Assembly (NCBI RefSeq): GCF_001684965.1
Contig: NZ_MAYG01000031.1
Span: 186,001 to 250,000, forward strand
Source: Chryseobacterium arthrosphaerae
GTDB taxonomy: Bacteria; Bacteroidota; Bacteroidia; Flavobacteriales; Weeksellaceae
DNA length: 64,000 bases
Direction of reading: 5' to 3'
Positions 24,639 to 34,522 of the stretch are shown here, piece after piece. Made by a program: the position numbers and the translations under genes. Each line of letters begins with the position of its first letter. Positions within the stretch are counted from its first letter, which is position 1. The notes beneath the pieces are model-generated. The model had not been told where the DNA came from and made no database searches. It saw nothing but the letters and a program-made list of their open reading frames with translations.

Positions 24639-26159
24639 ATGAAAATAAATAACTTTTTAGAACTGAAAGACTTTCAAAAAATTATCATTGGGAATGAAAA
24701 AATAGAACTGGATGAATCACTTTTATCAAGAGTAGATACGAGTTTTCAGTTTTTAAAGGAGTTTTCAAAAAATAAAGTAATATACGGTGTCAATACCGGT
24801 TTTGGTCCCATGGCCCAGTTCAAGATCAGTGATGAAGATACGCATCAGCTTCAGTATAACCTGATCAGAAGCCATTCTTCAGGAATCGGAAATCCTTTGC
24901 CTGCTCAGGAAGTGAAAGCCTGTATGCTGGCAAGGCTGAATACCTTATCGTTAGGAAATTCAGGAGTACACCAGTCTGTTATTTACCTTCTTCAGGAGCT
25001 GATTAACAGAGATATTATTCCATTGATCTTTGAACACGGAGGAGTAGGCGCAAGTGGCGACCTTGTACAGCTGGCACATCTCGCTCTGGTATTGATAGGA
25101 GAAGGAGAAGTCTTTTATAAAGGAGAAAGAAAGTCTACAAAAGAAGTTTTTGCCGCTGAAGGACTGGAGCCGATACAAGTAGAGATCCGTGAAGGTCTTG
25201 CTTTGATGAACGGAACTTCCGTAATGTCAGGAATCGGTATTGTAAATGCTTATAAAGCCAATCAGCTTACCGATATTTCGATCAGGCTTTCCTGTGCCAT
25301 CAACGAGATTGTTCAGGCGTATGATGATCATTTATCAGAAGCTTTGAACGGAACCAAAAAACACTACGGCCAGCAGGAAGTGGCGAAAAGAATGCGGGCA
25401 CACCTGGCAGACAGTAAACTGATCAGAAAAAGAGAAGATCACCTTTATACCCATTTCGAAGAACAGGAAAAAGTCTTTAAGGAGAAAGTACAGGAATACT
25501 ATTCTTTACGATGTGTTCCACAGATTTTAGGCCCTGTTCTGGACACCTTGGAATATACGGAAAAGGTTCTTGAAAATGAGATCAATTCTGCCAATGATAA
25601 CCCGATCATCAATGTTGAAGATCAGCATGTTTATCACGGAGGAAACTTCCACGGGGATTATATCTCTCTTGAAATGGATAAGCTGAAGATCGTTGTAACG
25701 AAACTTACGATGCTTGCAGAACGACAGCTGAACTATCTTTTGAATGCTAAAATCAATGAAATTTTGCCTCCTTTTGTAAATTTAGGTAAATTAGGTTTCA
25801 ATTTCGGGATGCAGGGTGTGCAGTTTACGGCAACTTCTACTACGGCAGAAAGCCAGATGCTGTCGAATTCAATGTATGTACACAGTATTCCCAACAATAA
25901 TGACAATCAGGATATCGTAAGCATGGGAACCAATGCAGCGGTAATCTGCAGAAAAGTGATTGAAAATGCCTTTGAAGTACTGGCGATTGAAGCGATTACC
26001 ATTATTCAGGCGATTGAATATCTTGGTTTCCAGGATAAAATTTCATCATCTACCAAAGAGCTGTATGATGAAATCAGAAAAATTATTCCTGCATTCTCAG
26101 ACGATATGGTCATGTATCCGTATCTGGAGGAAGTAAAGAAATATTTAAAGGACATGTAA
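24639..26159 (+). CDS. Aromatic amino-acid ammonia-lyase, tyrosine-ammonia-lyase-like
   Basis: The 506-residue enzyme has the A138-S139-G140 triad (in GGVGASGDLVQL) that cyclises into the MIO cofactor, plus NTGFGPMAQ and NDNPIINV motifs. From memory it closely resembles the tyrosine ammonia-lyase of Flavobacterium johnsoniae, which turns tyrosine into 4-coumarate. The selectivity pair reads S78-H79 (RSHSSG), as in histidine ammonia-lyases, so motif rules alone would mislabel it. No hut genes are nearby and the pigment context favours tyrosine. In flexirubin loci this enzyme starts the aryl polyene chain. It heads a plus-strand operon; ATG 24639 is preferred to the TTG just before it. Confidence 0.9.
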   Translation: MKINNFLELKDFQKIIIGNEKIELDESLLSRVDTSFQFLKEFSKNKVIYGVNTGFGPMAQFKISDEDTHQLQYNLIRSHSSGIGNPLPAQEVKACMLARLNTLSLGNSGVHQSVIYLLQELINRDIIPLIFEHGGVGASGDLVQLAHLALVLIGEGEVFYKGERKSTKEVFAAEGLEPIQVEIREGLALMNGTSVMSGIGIVNAYKANQLTDISIRLSCAINEIVQAYDDHLSEALNGTKKHYGQQEVAKRMRAHLADSKLIRKREDHLYTHFEEQEKVFKEKVQEYYSLRCVPQILGPVLDTLEYTEKVLENEINSANDNPIINVEDQHVYHGGNFHGDYISLEMDKLKIVVTKLTMLAERQLNYLLNAKINEILPPFVNLGKLGFNFGMQGVQFTATSTTAESQMLSNSMYVHSIPNNNDNQDIVSMGTNAAVICRKVIENAFEVLAIEAITIIQAIEYLGFQDKISSSTKELYDEIRKIIPAFSDDMVMYPYLEEVKKYLKDM

Positions 26160-26244
26160 TTATTAGCTGTCATGAATTGTCTGTAAATATACGCAGGTAT
26201 AAAAGCTAACTAAAAAAAACTAAAAACGAAATAAACACTAACGC

Positions 26245-26976
26245 ATGAAATGTGCAATTGTAACAGGAGGCTCCAGAGGAATCGGGAGGGCTATCTGTAT
26301 AAAACTGGCTGAAGAGAAAAGCTATCACATCCTCATCAACTATGCTTCCAATGAAGCAGCAGCTAAAGAAACTCTGGCTAAAGTGGAAGAATTGGGATCA
26401 ACAGGAGAAATTCTTAAATTTGATGTAGGAAATACCGAAGAAACACAGCAGGTTTTGACAGCGTGGCAGGAGAAAAATCCTGAGGCTGTGGTAGAAGTGA
26501 TTGTTAATAATGCCGGTATCACAAGAGACGGTCTTTTTATGTGGATGCAGAAAGAAGACTGGAATAATGTGATCAACACCAGTCTTGACGGGTTCTTCAA
26601 TGTGACGAATTTCTTTATCCAGAAACTGCTTCGTAACAAATACGGGAGAATTATCAATATGGTGTCTGTCTCAGGGGTAAAAGGAACTGCCGGGCAGACC
26701 AACTATTCCGCTGCGAAAGGAGCATTGGTAGGCGCTACAAAAGCCCTTGCCCAGGAAGTTGCCAAGAGAAACGTTACCGTAAATGCAGTCGCACCGGGCT
26801 TTATCAGAACAGATATGACCCAGGAATTTAATGAAGATGAGCTGAAGGCGATGATTCCTGCCAACAGATTCGGGGAAGCAGAAGAAGTGGCTGATCTTGT
26901 TGCATTTTTAGCATCCAGAAAAGCTTCATACATCACAGGAGAAGTGATTAATATTAACGGAGGAATTTATTCATAA
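26245..26976 (+). CDS. FabG-like 3-oxoacyl-ACP reductase
   Basis: The 243-residue short-chain dehydrogenase has the NADPH motif TGGSRGIG at 7-14, NNAG near residue 90, and the catalytic Ser (SVSGVKG) and Tyr-x-x-x-Lys (YSAAK). The C-terminal segment MIPANRFGEAEEVADLV is typical of FabG. It would reduce the beta-keto group after each condensation on the polyene. It is the only such reductase in the pigment region. The following ketosynthase starts two bases after its stop codon. Confidence 0.92.
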   Translation: MKCAIVTGGSRGIGRAICIKLAEEKSYHILINYASNEAAAKETLAKVEELGSTGEILKFDVGNTEETQQVLTAWQEKNPEAVVEVIVNNAGITRDGLFMWMQKEDWNNVINTSLDGFFNVTNFFIQKLLRNKYGRIINMVSVSGVKGTAGQTNYSAAKGALVGATKALAQEVAKRNVTVNAVAPGFIRTDMTQEFNEDELKAMIPANRFGEAEEVADLVAFLASRKASYITGEVININGGIYS

Positions 26977-26977
26977 C

Positions 26978-28198
26978 ATGGAAAATAGGGTTGTGATTAC
27001 CGGAATGGGAATTTATTCCTGCATCGGGACGTCTTTAGAAGAGGTCAGGGAATCCCTATATCAAGGAAAATCCGGTATTGTTTTAGACCAGGAAAGAAAA
27101 GAGTTCGGTTTCAGATCAGGCCTTACAGGCGTTGTTCCCAAACCAGATCTTAAAAACCTTCTGAACAGACGCCAGCGTATCAGTATGGGCGAAGAAAGCG
27201 AATATGCGTATCTGGCTACCCTTGATGCATTGAAGCAGGCCAACCTGGATGAAACGTTTATGGACTCCCATGAAGTCGGGATCTTATACGGAAACGACAG
27301 TGTTTCCCAGGCGGTCGTGGAATCTATAGACATCGCAAGGGAAAAGAAAGATACTACATTGATGGGATCGGGTGCGATCTTCAAATCAATGAATTCAACA
27401 GTAACGATGAACCTTTCCACAATTTTTAAACTGAAAGGAATCAATCTTACCATCAGTGCGGCGTGCGCAAGCGGATCGCATTCTCTGGGACTTGCTTATA
27501 TGATGATCAAAAACGGATTTCAGGATATGATTATCTGTGGCGGAGCCCAGGAAACAAACAAATATTCTATGGCCAGCTTTGATGGTCTAGGCGTGTTTTC
27601 AGCAAGAGAAGAGGAGCCTGCCAAGGCTTCAAGACCTTTCGATGCCGGAAGAGACGGTTTGATCCCAAGCGGAGGTGCTGCCACATTGATCGTTGAAAGC
27701 CTGGAATCGGCACAGAGAAGAGGAGTACCGATCATTGCAGAGATCATAGGCTATGGTTTTTCTTCCAACGGAGGACATATTTCTACCCCTAATGTAGACG
27801 GACCGGCTCTGGCGATGGACAGGGCTTTAAAACAATCGGGCTTACAAGCTTCAGATATCGATTATATCAATGCTCACGCTACTTCTACCCCTATAGGAGA
27901 TGCTAATGAAGCCAAAGCTATTTATGAGATCTTCGGAAGTGAAGTTCCGGTAAGTTCTACCAAATCCATGACAGGTCATGAGTGCTGGATGGCGGGTGCA
28001 AGTGAAGTTATTTACTCTATTCTGATGATGCAGAATGATTTCGTAGCGCCTAATATTAATCTGGAAAACCCTGATAATGAAGCTCAGAAGATAAATTTAA
28101 TCTCCAAAACAAAAAATCAAAAAATTGATGTATTTTTGTCGAATTCTTTTGGGTTTGGGGGAACCAATTCTGCACTAATAGTTAAAAAATTTGATTAA
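26978..28198 (+). CDS. Beta-ketoacyl-ACP synthase (KAS I/II type, active)
   Basis: The 406-residue condensing enzyme has the full Cys-His-His triad: C163 in SAACASGSHSLG, H300 in NAHATSTPIGD and H334 in MTGHECWMAG. It would extend an ACP-bound chain by two carbons in the cytoplasm. It lies between the FabG-like reductase and an ACP. Loci of this type need a ketosynthase for the polyene; which of the three active ones here does so cannot be told. The residues after H334 (ECWMAGASE) match the family. Confidence 0.93.
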   Translation: MENRVVITGMGIYSCIGTSLEEVRESLYQGKSGIVLDQERKEFGFRSGLTGVVPKPDLKNLLNRRQRISMGEESEYAYLATLDALKQANLDETFMDSHEVGILYGNDSVSQAVVESIDIAREKKDTTLMGSGAIFKSMNSTVTMNLSTIFKLKGINLTISAACASGSHSLGLAYMMIKNGFQDMIICGGAQETNKYSMASFDGLGVFSAREEEPAKASRPFDAGRDGLIPSGGAATLIVESLESAQRRGVPIIAEIIGYGFSSNGGHISTPNVDGPALAMDRALKQSGLQASDIDYINAHATSTPIGDANEAKAIYEIFGSEVPVSSTKSMTGHECWMAGASEVIYSILMMQNDFVAPNINLENPDNEAQKINLISKTKNQKIDVFLSNSFGFGGTNSALIVKKFD

Positions 28199-28202
28199 AA
28201 AC

Positions 28203-28457
28203 ATGGAAAGGGAAAAGATTGTTGCCATCGTTAATGATTTTCTGGTAAATGAATTTGAGGTAGACGGAGATGAAATCAGTAATGATGCCAACCTTAAAAA
28301 TACACTGGGCTTAGACAGTCTGGATTATATTGATATGGTAGTGGTGATCGAATCTAATTTCGGAGTGAAATTAGGAGAGGCCGACTTCAAGAAAATGGTG
28401 ACATTTGATGATTTCTACACAACAATTGAAAATAAGATCGCTGAGAAAAACGCTTAG
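28203..28457 (+). CDS. Acyl carrier protein
   Basis: The 84-residue acidic protein has the attachment serine in LGLDSLDYID, to which phosphopantetheine is added. It carries the growing polyene or its starter. ATG 28203 is chosen over a TTG at 28191 that would overlap the ketosynthase. No phosphopantetheinyl transferase is found in the window, so the housekeeping one must serve. Confidence 0.95.
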   Translation: MEREKIVAIVNDFLVNEFEVDGDEISNDANLKNTLGLDSLDYIDMVVVIESNFGVKLGEADFKKMVTFDDFYTTIENKIAEKNA

Positions 28458-28488
28458 TTACTGAGTTAATCTTTATTCTATAAAAAAG

Positions 28489-28546
28489 TACCAATGTAAT
28501 AATGTAACGGTGCCCCGGCTGCACTAAAGATATTGTTACATTGGTA
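28489..28546. repeat. Inverted repeat after the first ACP gene
   Basis: TACCAATGTAA (28489-28499) is repeated inverted and perfectly as TTACATTGGTA (28536-28546). The intervening bases are GC-rich. Related units (AATGTACCAAT, ATTGTTACATT) occur at 44315-44375 beside the second ACP gene. Confidence 0.55.
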
Positions 28547-28575
28547 TAGTCTTATTATATTGGTAAATTATAGCT

Positions 28576-29460
28576 ATGAACAAATGGAAAGGTAAATCTA
28601 AAGGGACGGTACTGGGGTACAGGATATTCGTCTGGTGTATTAGAAATATCGGGATCAGAAGTTCATACGGTGTGCTTTACTTTGTAGCCGCTTATTACGC
28701 TCTGTTTCAGAAGAAAAGCAACCAATATATTCTCTACTATTTCCGGGAAAGATTAGGCTACGGATACCGGAAAGCCAAAGCTTCTATATTTAAAAGCTAT
28801 TTCACTTTCGGAAAGGTGCTTATCGACAAAACTGCTATTTCTGCAGGACTTCGGGAAAAATATACCTATGAATTTGATGGTATTGAAAACCTCAGAAACC
28901 TTCTGGCTGCAAAAAAAGGAGGAGTGCTGATCAGTGCCCATATCGGAAATTTTGAAATTGCAGAACATTTCTTTGCAGATATTGATTTCGACTGTCAGAT
29001 CAATCTGGTGACTACAGACCAGGAAGTAACCGTGATCAAGGAATATCTGGAAACAGTTGCCGTGAAAAAGAGCAACATCAAGTTTATCTACGTAAAAGAC
29101 GATATGTCTCATATTTTTGAGATCAATCAGGCCTTATCCAATAATGAGCTCATCTGCTTTACGGGAGACCGTTATTTTGAAGGATCCAAGTACCTTGAGG
29201 CTGATCTGTTAGGCAAAACTGCAAAATTTCCTGCCGGCCCGTTTCTTATTGCTTCAAGACTGGGCGTTCCGGTTGTATATGTGTACGTAATGAAAGAAAA
29301 TAATCTTCATTACCATCTGTATGCAAGAGTAGCACAGAATATTAAAAATCGTGATTCACAGGGACTTTTACAGTCTTATGTTCACAATCTTGAAACCATG
29401 GTGAAAAAATATCCGCTTCAATGGTTTAATTATTTTGATTTTTGGGATGATGTTGATTAA
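28576..29460 (+). CDS. LpxL/HtrB-like lipid acyltransferase
   Basis: The 294-residue protein has an N-terminal hydrophobic anchor (about 30-50) and the catalytic block SAHIGNFE, the H-x-G-N-x-E form of the HX4(D/E) motif in LpxL acyltransferases. A second conserved block is FTGDRYFEGSKY. LpxL enzymes move acyl chains from ACP to lipid A at the inner membrane. Placed directly after an ACP in a pigment operon it may transfer the aryl-polyene chain to a lipid or to the resorcinol; this is inference. No second copy is in the window. Confidence 0.85.
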   Translation: MNKWKGKSKGTVLGYRIFVWCIRNIGIRSSYGVLYFVAAYYALFQKKSNQYILYYFRERLGYGYRKAKASIFKSYFTFGKVLIDKTAISAGLREKYTYEFDGIENLRNLLAAKKGGVLISAHIGNFEIAEHFFADIDFDCQINLVTTDQEVTVIKEYLETVAVKKSNIKFIYVKDDMSHIFEINQALSNNELICFTGDRYFEGSKYLEADLLGKTAKFPAGPFLIASRLGVPVVYVYVMKENNLHYHLYARVAQNIKNRDSQGLLQSYVHNLETMVKKYPLQWFNYFDFWDDVD

Positions 29461-29634
29461 TTTTTCTATTTTTACCTCCTAAAAACTAATAAAAAACTCA
29501 AAACCATTAAGATTTGCAGAGAATTTAAGATCACTCAATAGCATTGTCCAAATAGTATTTCTTTGCATTACATACCAAAGTAATAACTGAATTTCTTAAT
29601 TTCTCAGACTCTTAATTTAAAAGCACATTCACTT

Positions 29635-31167
29635 TTGAAAAAAGAATATGACATACTTGTAATCGGCAGCGGATTGGGAGGTCTTGTTTCGGCTCTTGTT
29701 TTGGCGAAAGAAGGCCTGAAGGTTTGTGTGCTGGAGAAAAACAATCAGTATGGAGGCAACCTGCAGACTTTTTCAAGAGATAAGCTTATCTTTGATACCG
29801 GGGTTCATTATCTCGGCGGGCTGTCGGAAGGGCAGAATTTAAACCGCTTTTTTTCCTATCTGGAAATTATGGACGGGCTTGAGCTTCAGAAAATGGATGA
29901 AGATGGCTATGACAGAATAAGCTTTGGCAATGAATCTGTTCAGTATCCTCATGCCCAGGGCTATCAGAACTTTGTTGAACAGCTTTCCAGATATTTTCCG
30001 GAGGAAAAAGAAAATCTTGAAAATTACTGTGAGGAGATCCAGTATGTATGCAGCCAGTTTCCCAGATATCATGTGATTGGGAAAGATCATTACAATGAGG
30101 AAATTCTGCATCTCAATACCAAAAGATTTATAGAATCCGTTACCCAGAACAAAAAACTGCAGTCGGTTTTACTGGGTTCCAACTTTTTATATGCAGGAGA
30201 TTCCGAAAATGTCCCTTTTTATGTACATGCCCTTACGGTAAACTCCTATATTCAGAGTGCTTATAAATGTGTGAAAGGCGGAAGCCAGATCTCTAAACTG
30301 CTGATCCGAAAACTGAGAGAATACGGAGCTGAAGTTCATAAACATTCCGAAGTTTCCGGATTTGTTTTTGATGAGAATAATATTTTAAAATCGGTACAGA
30401 CAAAAGCAGGAAAGGAATATAGTGCCAGACAGTTTATTTCAAATATCGAGATTCGGGCCACCATGAAGCTGATTGGAGAAGAAAGGCTGAAGAAATCCTT
30501 TATGAACAGGGTTTTAAGCTGGAAGCCGGTTTCATCATGCTTTAGCGTGTATATTGTTTTAAAATCCCAAAGCCTTCCCAATTTCAATTACAATATCTAC
30601 CACTACTCATCAGAAGAACAGGTGTGGAATGCATTCCGATACAGAAAAGAAACATGGCCGGAAACCTATATGCTTTCATCCACGGCTTCAAAACATCATC
30701 CGGAATTTGCAGAAAGTCTTACGGCTATTTCCTATATGGATTTTGAGGAAGTGAAAGAATGGGAAAATACATTCAATACAGTGGCTGATGAGCATGAAAG
30801 AGGTGAGGCCTACGAAAAATTTAAATTGGAAAAAACGGAGAAAATGATTGAAGCCCTGGAAAAGAAAATTCCGGGATTGAGACATGCGATCAGGAGAATA
30901 TACACTTCCTCTCCGTTGTCTTACAGAGACTATATCGGGAACTTTGAAGGCAATATGTACGGGTATATGAAAAGCTCGGAAAACCCTCTTAAAACAATGG
31001 TTTCTCCCCGTACAAAAATTGATAACCTGTTTCTGACAGGCCAGTCTGTGAACATGCATGGCATTTTGGGCGTAACCATCGGTGCGTTTAATACCTGCGC
31101 TGAAATGTTAGGAAAAGATATTATTGATGGAAGATTAATACAAATGATTAATAATGAAGGGAAATAG
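29635..31167 (+). CDS. Phytoene-desaturase/isomerase-like FAD oxidoreductase
   Basis: The 510-residue flavoprotein starts with a dinucleotide-binding motif (GSGLGGLVSALVLAKEG) followed by LEKNNQYGGNLQTF, typical of carotenoid desaturases and isomerases. The C-terminal motif NLFLTGQSVNMHGILGV matches the family. It could introduce or isomerise double bonds in the polyene; no carotenoid genes are nearby. The start codon is TTG: upstream stops exclude a longer frame and no ATG precedes the flavin motif. It overlaps the next gene by 14 bases. Confidence 0.88.
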   Translation: MKKEYDILVIGSGLGGLVSALVLAKEGLKVCVLEKNNQYGGNLQTFSRDKLIFDTGVHYLGGLSEGQNLNRFFSYLEIMDGLELQKMDEDGYDRISFGNESVQYPHAQGYQNFVEQLSRYFPEEKENLENYCEEIQYVCSQFPRYHVIGKDHYNEEILHLNTKRFIESVTQNKKLQSVLLGSNFLYAGDSENVPFYVHALTVNSYIQSAYKCVKGGSQISKLLIRKLREYGAEVHKHSEVSGFVFDENNILKSVQTKAGKEYSARQFISNIEIRATMKLIGEERLKKSFMNRVLSWKPVSSCFSVYIVLKSQSLPNFNYNIYHYSSEEQVWNAFRYRKETWPETYMLSSTASKHHPEFAESLTAISYMDFEEVKEWENTFNTVADEHERGEAYEKFKLEKTEKMIEALEKKIPGLRHAIRRIYTSSPLSYRDYIGNFEGNMYGYMKSSENPLKTMVSPRTKIDNLFLTGQSVNMHGILGVTIGAFNTCAEMLGKDIIDGRLIQMINNEGK

Positions 31168-32899
31168 CAGGAAGTTTGCCATTTTGAATGAAGCAGGCCA
31201 TATAAGCAATAGCTCTTTCTGTTGTCAGAATAACAGGCTCCGGACCATTAAAGCACTGTTTTGTTTATTCCTTATCATCAACCTTGTTTCTTGTGGAATT
31301 TCAAAATCTGTTCATCATATTCCTCAAGTCAGTCAATATCCATTGGAGATTCCGAAAATTACCCGTATCAACGATTCAACGTTCCGCTATAATCAGAACT
31401 ATCTTACCAAAAACAGACAGCAGCTCTGGGAACTTTATATCAAAGGAAATCCTCTGCAGCTTGGATATAATAACGGAGCACTGACACAGAACCTTATGCA
31501 GAAGCAGGAAGGAATTTTCTTTTCAAAAGTAGAGGGATTCGTCCCGTCAAAATTCAAGCAGAAACTTTTGAGAGGCTTTTTGAAATGGTACAACAGAAAA
31601 ATGTACCTGAACGTAAGAGAAGATTATCAGGCCGAGCTGTACGGACTCTCACAGTACTCGTCTGACCGTTACGATTTTATAGCCCCAAAATATCTGAGAA
31701 ACCTTTACCTGCACGGAGCTCACGATATTGGGCATGCCATGCAGGATCTTGCCATGGTAGGATGCAGTTCTCTTGCCGTATGGAATGAGAACACGGAAGA
31801 CGGAGACCTTCTCATAGGAAGAAACTTCGATTTTTATGTAGGTGATGATTTTGCTCAAAATAAGCTGGTAGAATTTGTAGACCCCGAAGACGGGATCCCT
31901 TACATGTCGGTGAGCTGGCCGGGAATGATAGGAGTAGTTTCCGGAATGAATAAAGAAGGAATTACAGTGACAATCAATGCCGGAAAATCAAAGATTCCTC
32001 TTACCGCAAAGACGCCTATTTCGCTTGTTACAAGAGAAATTCTGCAGTATGCTAAAAATATAGAAGAAGCCATTGCGATTGCTAAAAAAAGAAAAGTGTT
32101 CGTTTCAGAATCTATTCTGGTCGGTAGTGCTGCAGATAAAAATGCTGTGATCATTGAGGTTTCACCTAAAAACTTCGGAGTTTACAGGGTGCAGAACAGC
32201 AGCAGGGTACTTTGTACCAACCATTTCCAGTCTGATGCTTATAAAGACGATAAAAGAAACCTGAAACATATTGAAGAAAGCCATTCGGAATACCGTTATG
32301 AGAAGCTTCAGGAACTTCTGCAGGAAGAAGAAAAGCTGAATCCTGAAAAAATGGCTTCCATTTTAAGAAATACATCCGGTTTGCAGGATGAGAAGATTGG
32401 CTACGGTAACGAAAAAGCATTAAATCAGCTGCTGGCTCATCATGGTGTAATATTTTCACCACAGAAAAGATTAGTCTGGGTTTCTTCAAATCCTTACCAG
32501 CTGGGCGAATTCGTATGTTATGACCTGAATGAGATATTTTCTGACAAAGGATTACAACCCGATGATTTTTCAAAACAGGAACTGAATATTGCCAGAGACC
32601 CTTTCGCTGATTCAAAAGAATTCATGAACTATGAGGAATACAGAAAGGTAAGTATGCAGGTCAATAATGCTGCTGATAATAAAGAGAATCTTACAGATGA
32701 CTTTCTGATTCATTATAAATCTCTGAATCCTGATTTCTGGAAAGTATATTATACGACAGGGAAGTATTATTTCTGCAAAAAAGAATATTCAAAGGCAAAA
32801 ACAGAATTTGAAACGGCCATGACGAAAGAAATTACTACAGTTCCGGACAGAAAAGAAATTCAGAAATACCTGAAGAAAACCTTAAACAAACTGAAATGA
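31154..32899 (+). CDS. C45-type N-terminal-nucleophile hydrolase/acyltransferase lipoprotein
   Basis: The 581-residue protein has a hydrophobic N-terminal segment with a lipobox (LVSC, Cys47), so it is probably a lipoprotein. The hydrolase core has the nucleophile C204 (MVGCSSLAVW) and GRNFDF at 222-227, as in acyl-coenzyme A:6-aminopenicillanate acyltransferase and bile-salt-hydrolase relatives. In related enzymes cleavage before the cysteine activates the protein. The last 50 residues look like a TPR helix pair. Family members cut or form amide and ester bonds, so it is one of several candidates for joining the two pigment halves. It overlaps the neighbour upstream by 14 and downstream by 4 bases. 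Confidence 0.8.
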   Translation: MKGNSRKFAILNEAGHISNSSFCCQNNRLRTIKALFCLFLIINLVSCGISKSVHHIPQVSQYPLEIPKITRINDSTFRYNQNYLTKNRQQLWELYIKGNPLQLGYNNGALTQNLMQKQEGIFFSKVEGFVPSKFKQKLLRGFLKWYNRKMYLNVREDYQAELYGLSQYSSDRYDFIAPKYLRNLYLHGAHDIGHAMQDLAMVGCSSLAVWNENTEDGDLLIGRNFDFYVGDDFAQNKLVEFVDPEDGIPYMSVSWPGMIGVVSGMNKEGITVTINAGKSKIPLTAKTPISLVTREILQYAKNIEEAIAIAKKRKVFVSESILVGSAADKNAVIIEVSPKNFGVYRVQNSSRVLCTNHFQSDAYKDDKRNLKHIEESHSEYRYEKLQELLQEEEKLNPEKMASILRNTSGLQDEKIGYGNEKALNQLLAHHGVIFSPQKRLVWVSSNPYQLGEFVCYDLNEIFSDKGLQPDDFSKQELNIARDPFADSKEFMNYEEYRKVSMQVNNAADNKENLTDDFLIHYKSLNPDFWKVYYTTGKYYFCKKEYSKAKTEFETAMTKEITTVPDRKEIQKYLKKTLNKLK

Positions 32900-33261
32900 T
32901 CCCGAAATCTGTTAAACTGCTGTTCATTATTCCTTTTGTAATCATCATCGGCTATTCAGTGTATCTGTGTACGGTATACAGCTCAATTCCTGATACCATA
33001 CCGGTTCGCAGTTTCGGAAATAGTAAAGAAAGTTACGGGAATAAAATATTCCTCTTTTTGCCCATACTCCTCAATCTGATCATTCTTTTTTTTATCTGGC
33101 GGATCATCAGCAGACCTGATAAAATCAATTTTACTTTTGAAATCAGGGAAGAAGACAGGGAAAAGACCTATTATACTACGCAGTTGGTGATGGTCATTCT
33201 TGCTATATTTGTTACGATCCTTATGGGGCCGTTATCTTTTGCAGACGTTGTTTATCAATAG
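32896..33261 (+). CDS. DUF1648-like membrane protein
   Basis: The 121-residue protein has three hydrophobic helices (about 6-27, 50-70 and 95-115). The segment SSIPDTIPVRSFGNSKESYG resembles the DUF1648 domain, in which a periplasmic loop asks for P-x-H-x-N-x-x-G. The function is unknown. It overlaps the preceding gene by four bases and is followed by the hydrolase after 7 bases, so it is part of the same operon. Confidence 0.7.
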   Translation: MIPKSVKLLFIIPFVIIIGYSVYLCTVYSSIPDTIPVRSFGNSKESYGNKIFLFLPILLNLIILFFIWRIISRPDKINFTFEIREEDREKTYYTTQLVMVILAIFVTILMGPLSFADVVYQ

Positions 33262-33268
33262 CATTACC

Positions 33269-34522
33269 ATGAAAAAAATTATAACCGTTTTTTGTATTAT
33301 CTGCTCACTATTGTCATTTTCCCAGGACAAAAAAGAAATCGGTAATACATTTATCAAAACATTATTTGTTGATAAAAATATAGAAAAAGCCCATGCCTTT
33401 TTTGATCCTTCAGTAGCTTCCCAAATCCCTGTCGAACAGCTTAAAGCTGTTACGGAACAACTTCAGGAACAGCTGGGAGGGCTTAAAAATATCCTTGAAG
33501 TAAATAACGAAAGCAATATTTACTATTATTATTCTGAATTTGGAAAATCTAAGCTGGATGTACAGCTTACTTTTAATGAAAACAATAAACTGCTTGGTTT
33601 CTTTTTAGTACCTCATAAGACCTTTGAAACATGGGATGAAAAAACTTCACTGAAAATAAAAAGTGATGACATAGAGCTGAACGGTACATTACTGATTCCC
33701 ACTTCCGGCAATAAAAAGAAACTGGTCATCTTTGTTCATGGCTCGGGAGCAAGCAACAGGGATGAGGCCATTGGAGAAAATAAACCTTTCAGAGACATTG
33801 CAGAATACCTTTTCAGTAATGGGATCGCTTCTTACCGATATGATAAAAGGACCTATTCCAATCCTGAAACATTTACCGGGCAGTCTACTGTAGAAGATGA
33901 AACTGTAAAAGATGCAGTGAATGCGGCCAATTATTTTAAAAACAATAAAGATTATACCGGCTATCAGATTATTATCCTGGGACACAGCCAGGGGGCTTAT
34001 ATGATGCCGGAAATTGCAGCGAAGGCACAGGTATCAAAATATATATTTATGGCTGGAAATGCCAGGCCATTACAGAATCTTTTAGTTGAGCAATACGAAT
34101 ATCTTCATAATCTTGATCCTGCTAAAGTTCCCGCAGAAGCTGTAGAGGATCTGAAAAAACAGGTTGCTCTGCTCAATTCATCAAAATTTAATCTGAATAC
34201 ACCGGCTGCGGAACTCCCTTTGGGACAGTCTGCGGCCTATTGGAGCTACCTGAAAAATTACAATCAGCTTAATGAGGTAAAAAAAATCAAAGCTCCTCTG
34301 TTTTTTGCCCAGGGCGGTAGAGACTATCAGGTCACCGAAAAGGATTTTAATCTCTGGAAAGATGCCTTGAAAAACAATAAGGCAGCAGAATTTAAGTTCT
34401 ATCCTTCTTTAAGCCATTTATTCATTTCAGGTTCTGGAAAACCATCGCCTGAAGATTATGAAGTAAAAGGAAATGTTGATGATCAGTTTCTGAAAGATTT
34501 ACTGCAATTCATTGTGAAATAA
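33269..34522 (+). CDS. Secreted alpha/beta hydrolase with DUF3887 domain
   Basis: The 417-residue protein has a signal peptide (ending SFSQ), an N-terminal DUF3887-like region (about 20-110) and a serine hydrolase domain. The oxyanion-hole segment is FVHGSGASNRDE, the nucleophile elbow is GHSQGAY, the acid is near GGRDYQVTE and the histidine in SHLF. ATG 33269 is favoured because it begins the signal peptide. It could be a periplasmic esterase. It is the last gene of the plus-strand pigment run, but its role there is uncertain. Confidence 0.87.
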   Translation: MKKIITVFCIICSLLSFSQDKKEIGNTFIKTLFVDKNIEKAHAFFDPSVASQIPVEQLKAVTEQLQEQLGGLKNILEVNNESNIYYYYSEFGKSKLDVQLTFNENNKLLGFFLVPHKTFETWDEKTSLKIKSDDIELNGTLLIPTSGNKKKLVIFVHGSGASNRDEAIGENKPFRDIAEYLFSNGIASYRYDKRTYSNPETFTGQSTVEDETVKDAVNAANYFKNNKDYTGYQIIILGHSQGAYMMPEIAAKAQVSKYIFMAGNARPLQNLLVEQYEYLHNLDPAKVPAEAVEDLKKQVALLNSSKFNLNTPAAELPLGQSAAYWSYLKNYNQLNEVKKIKAPLFFAQGGRDYQVTEKDFNLWKDALKNNKAAEFKFYPSLSHLFISGSGKPSPEDYEVKGNVDDQFLKDLLQFIVK

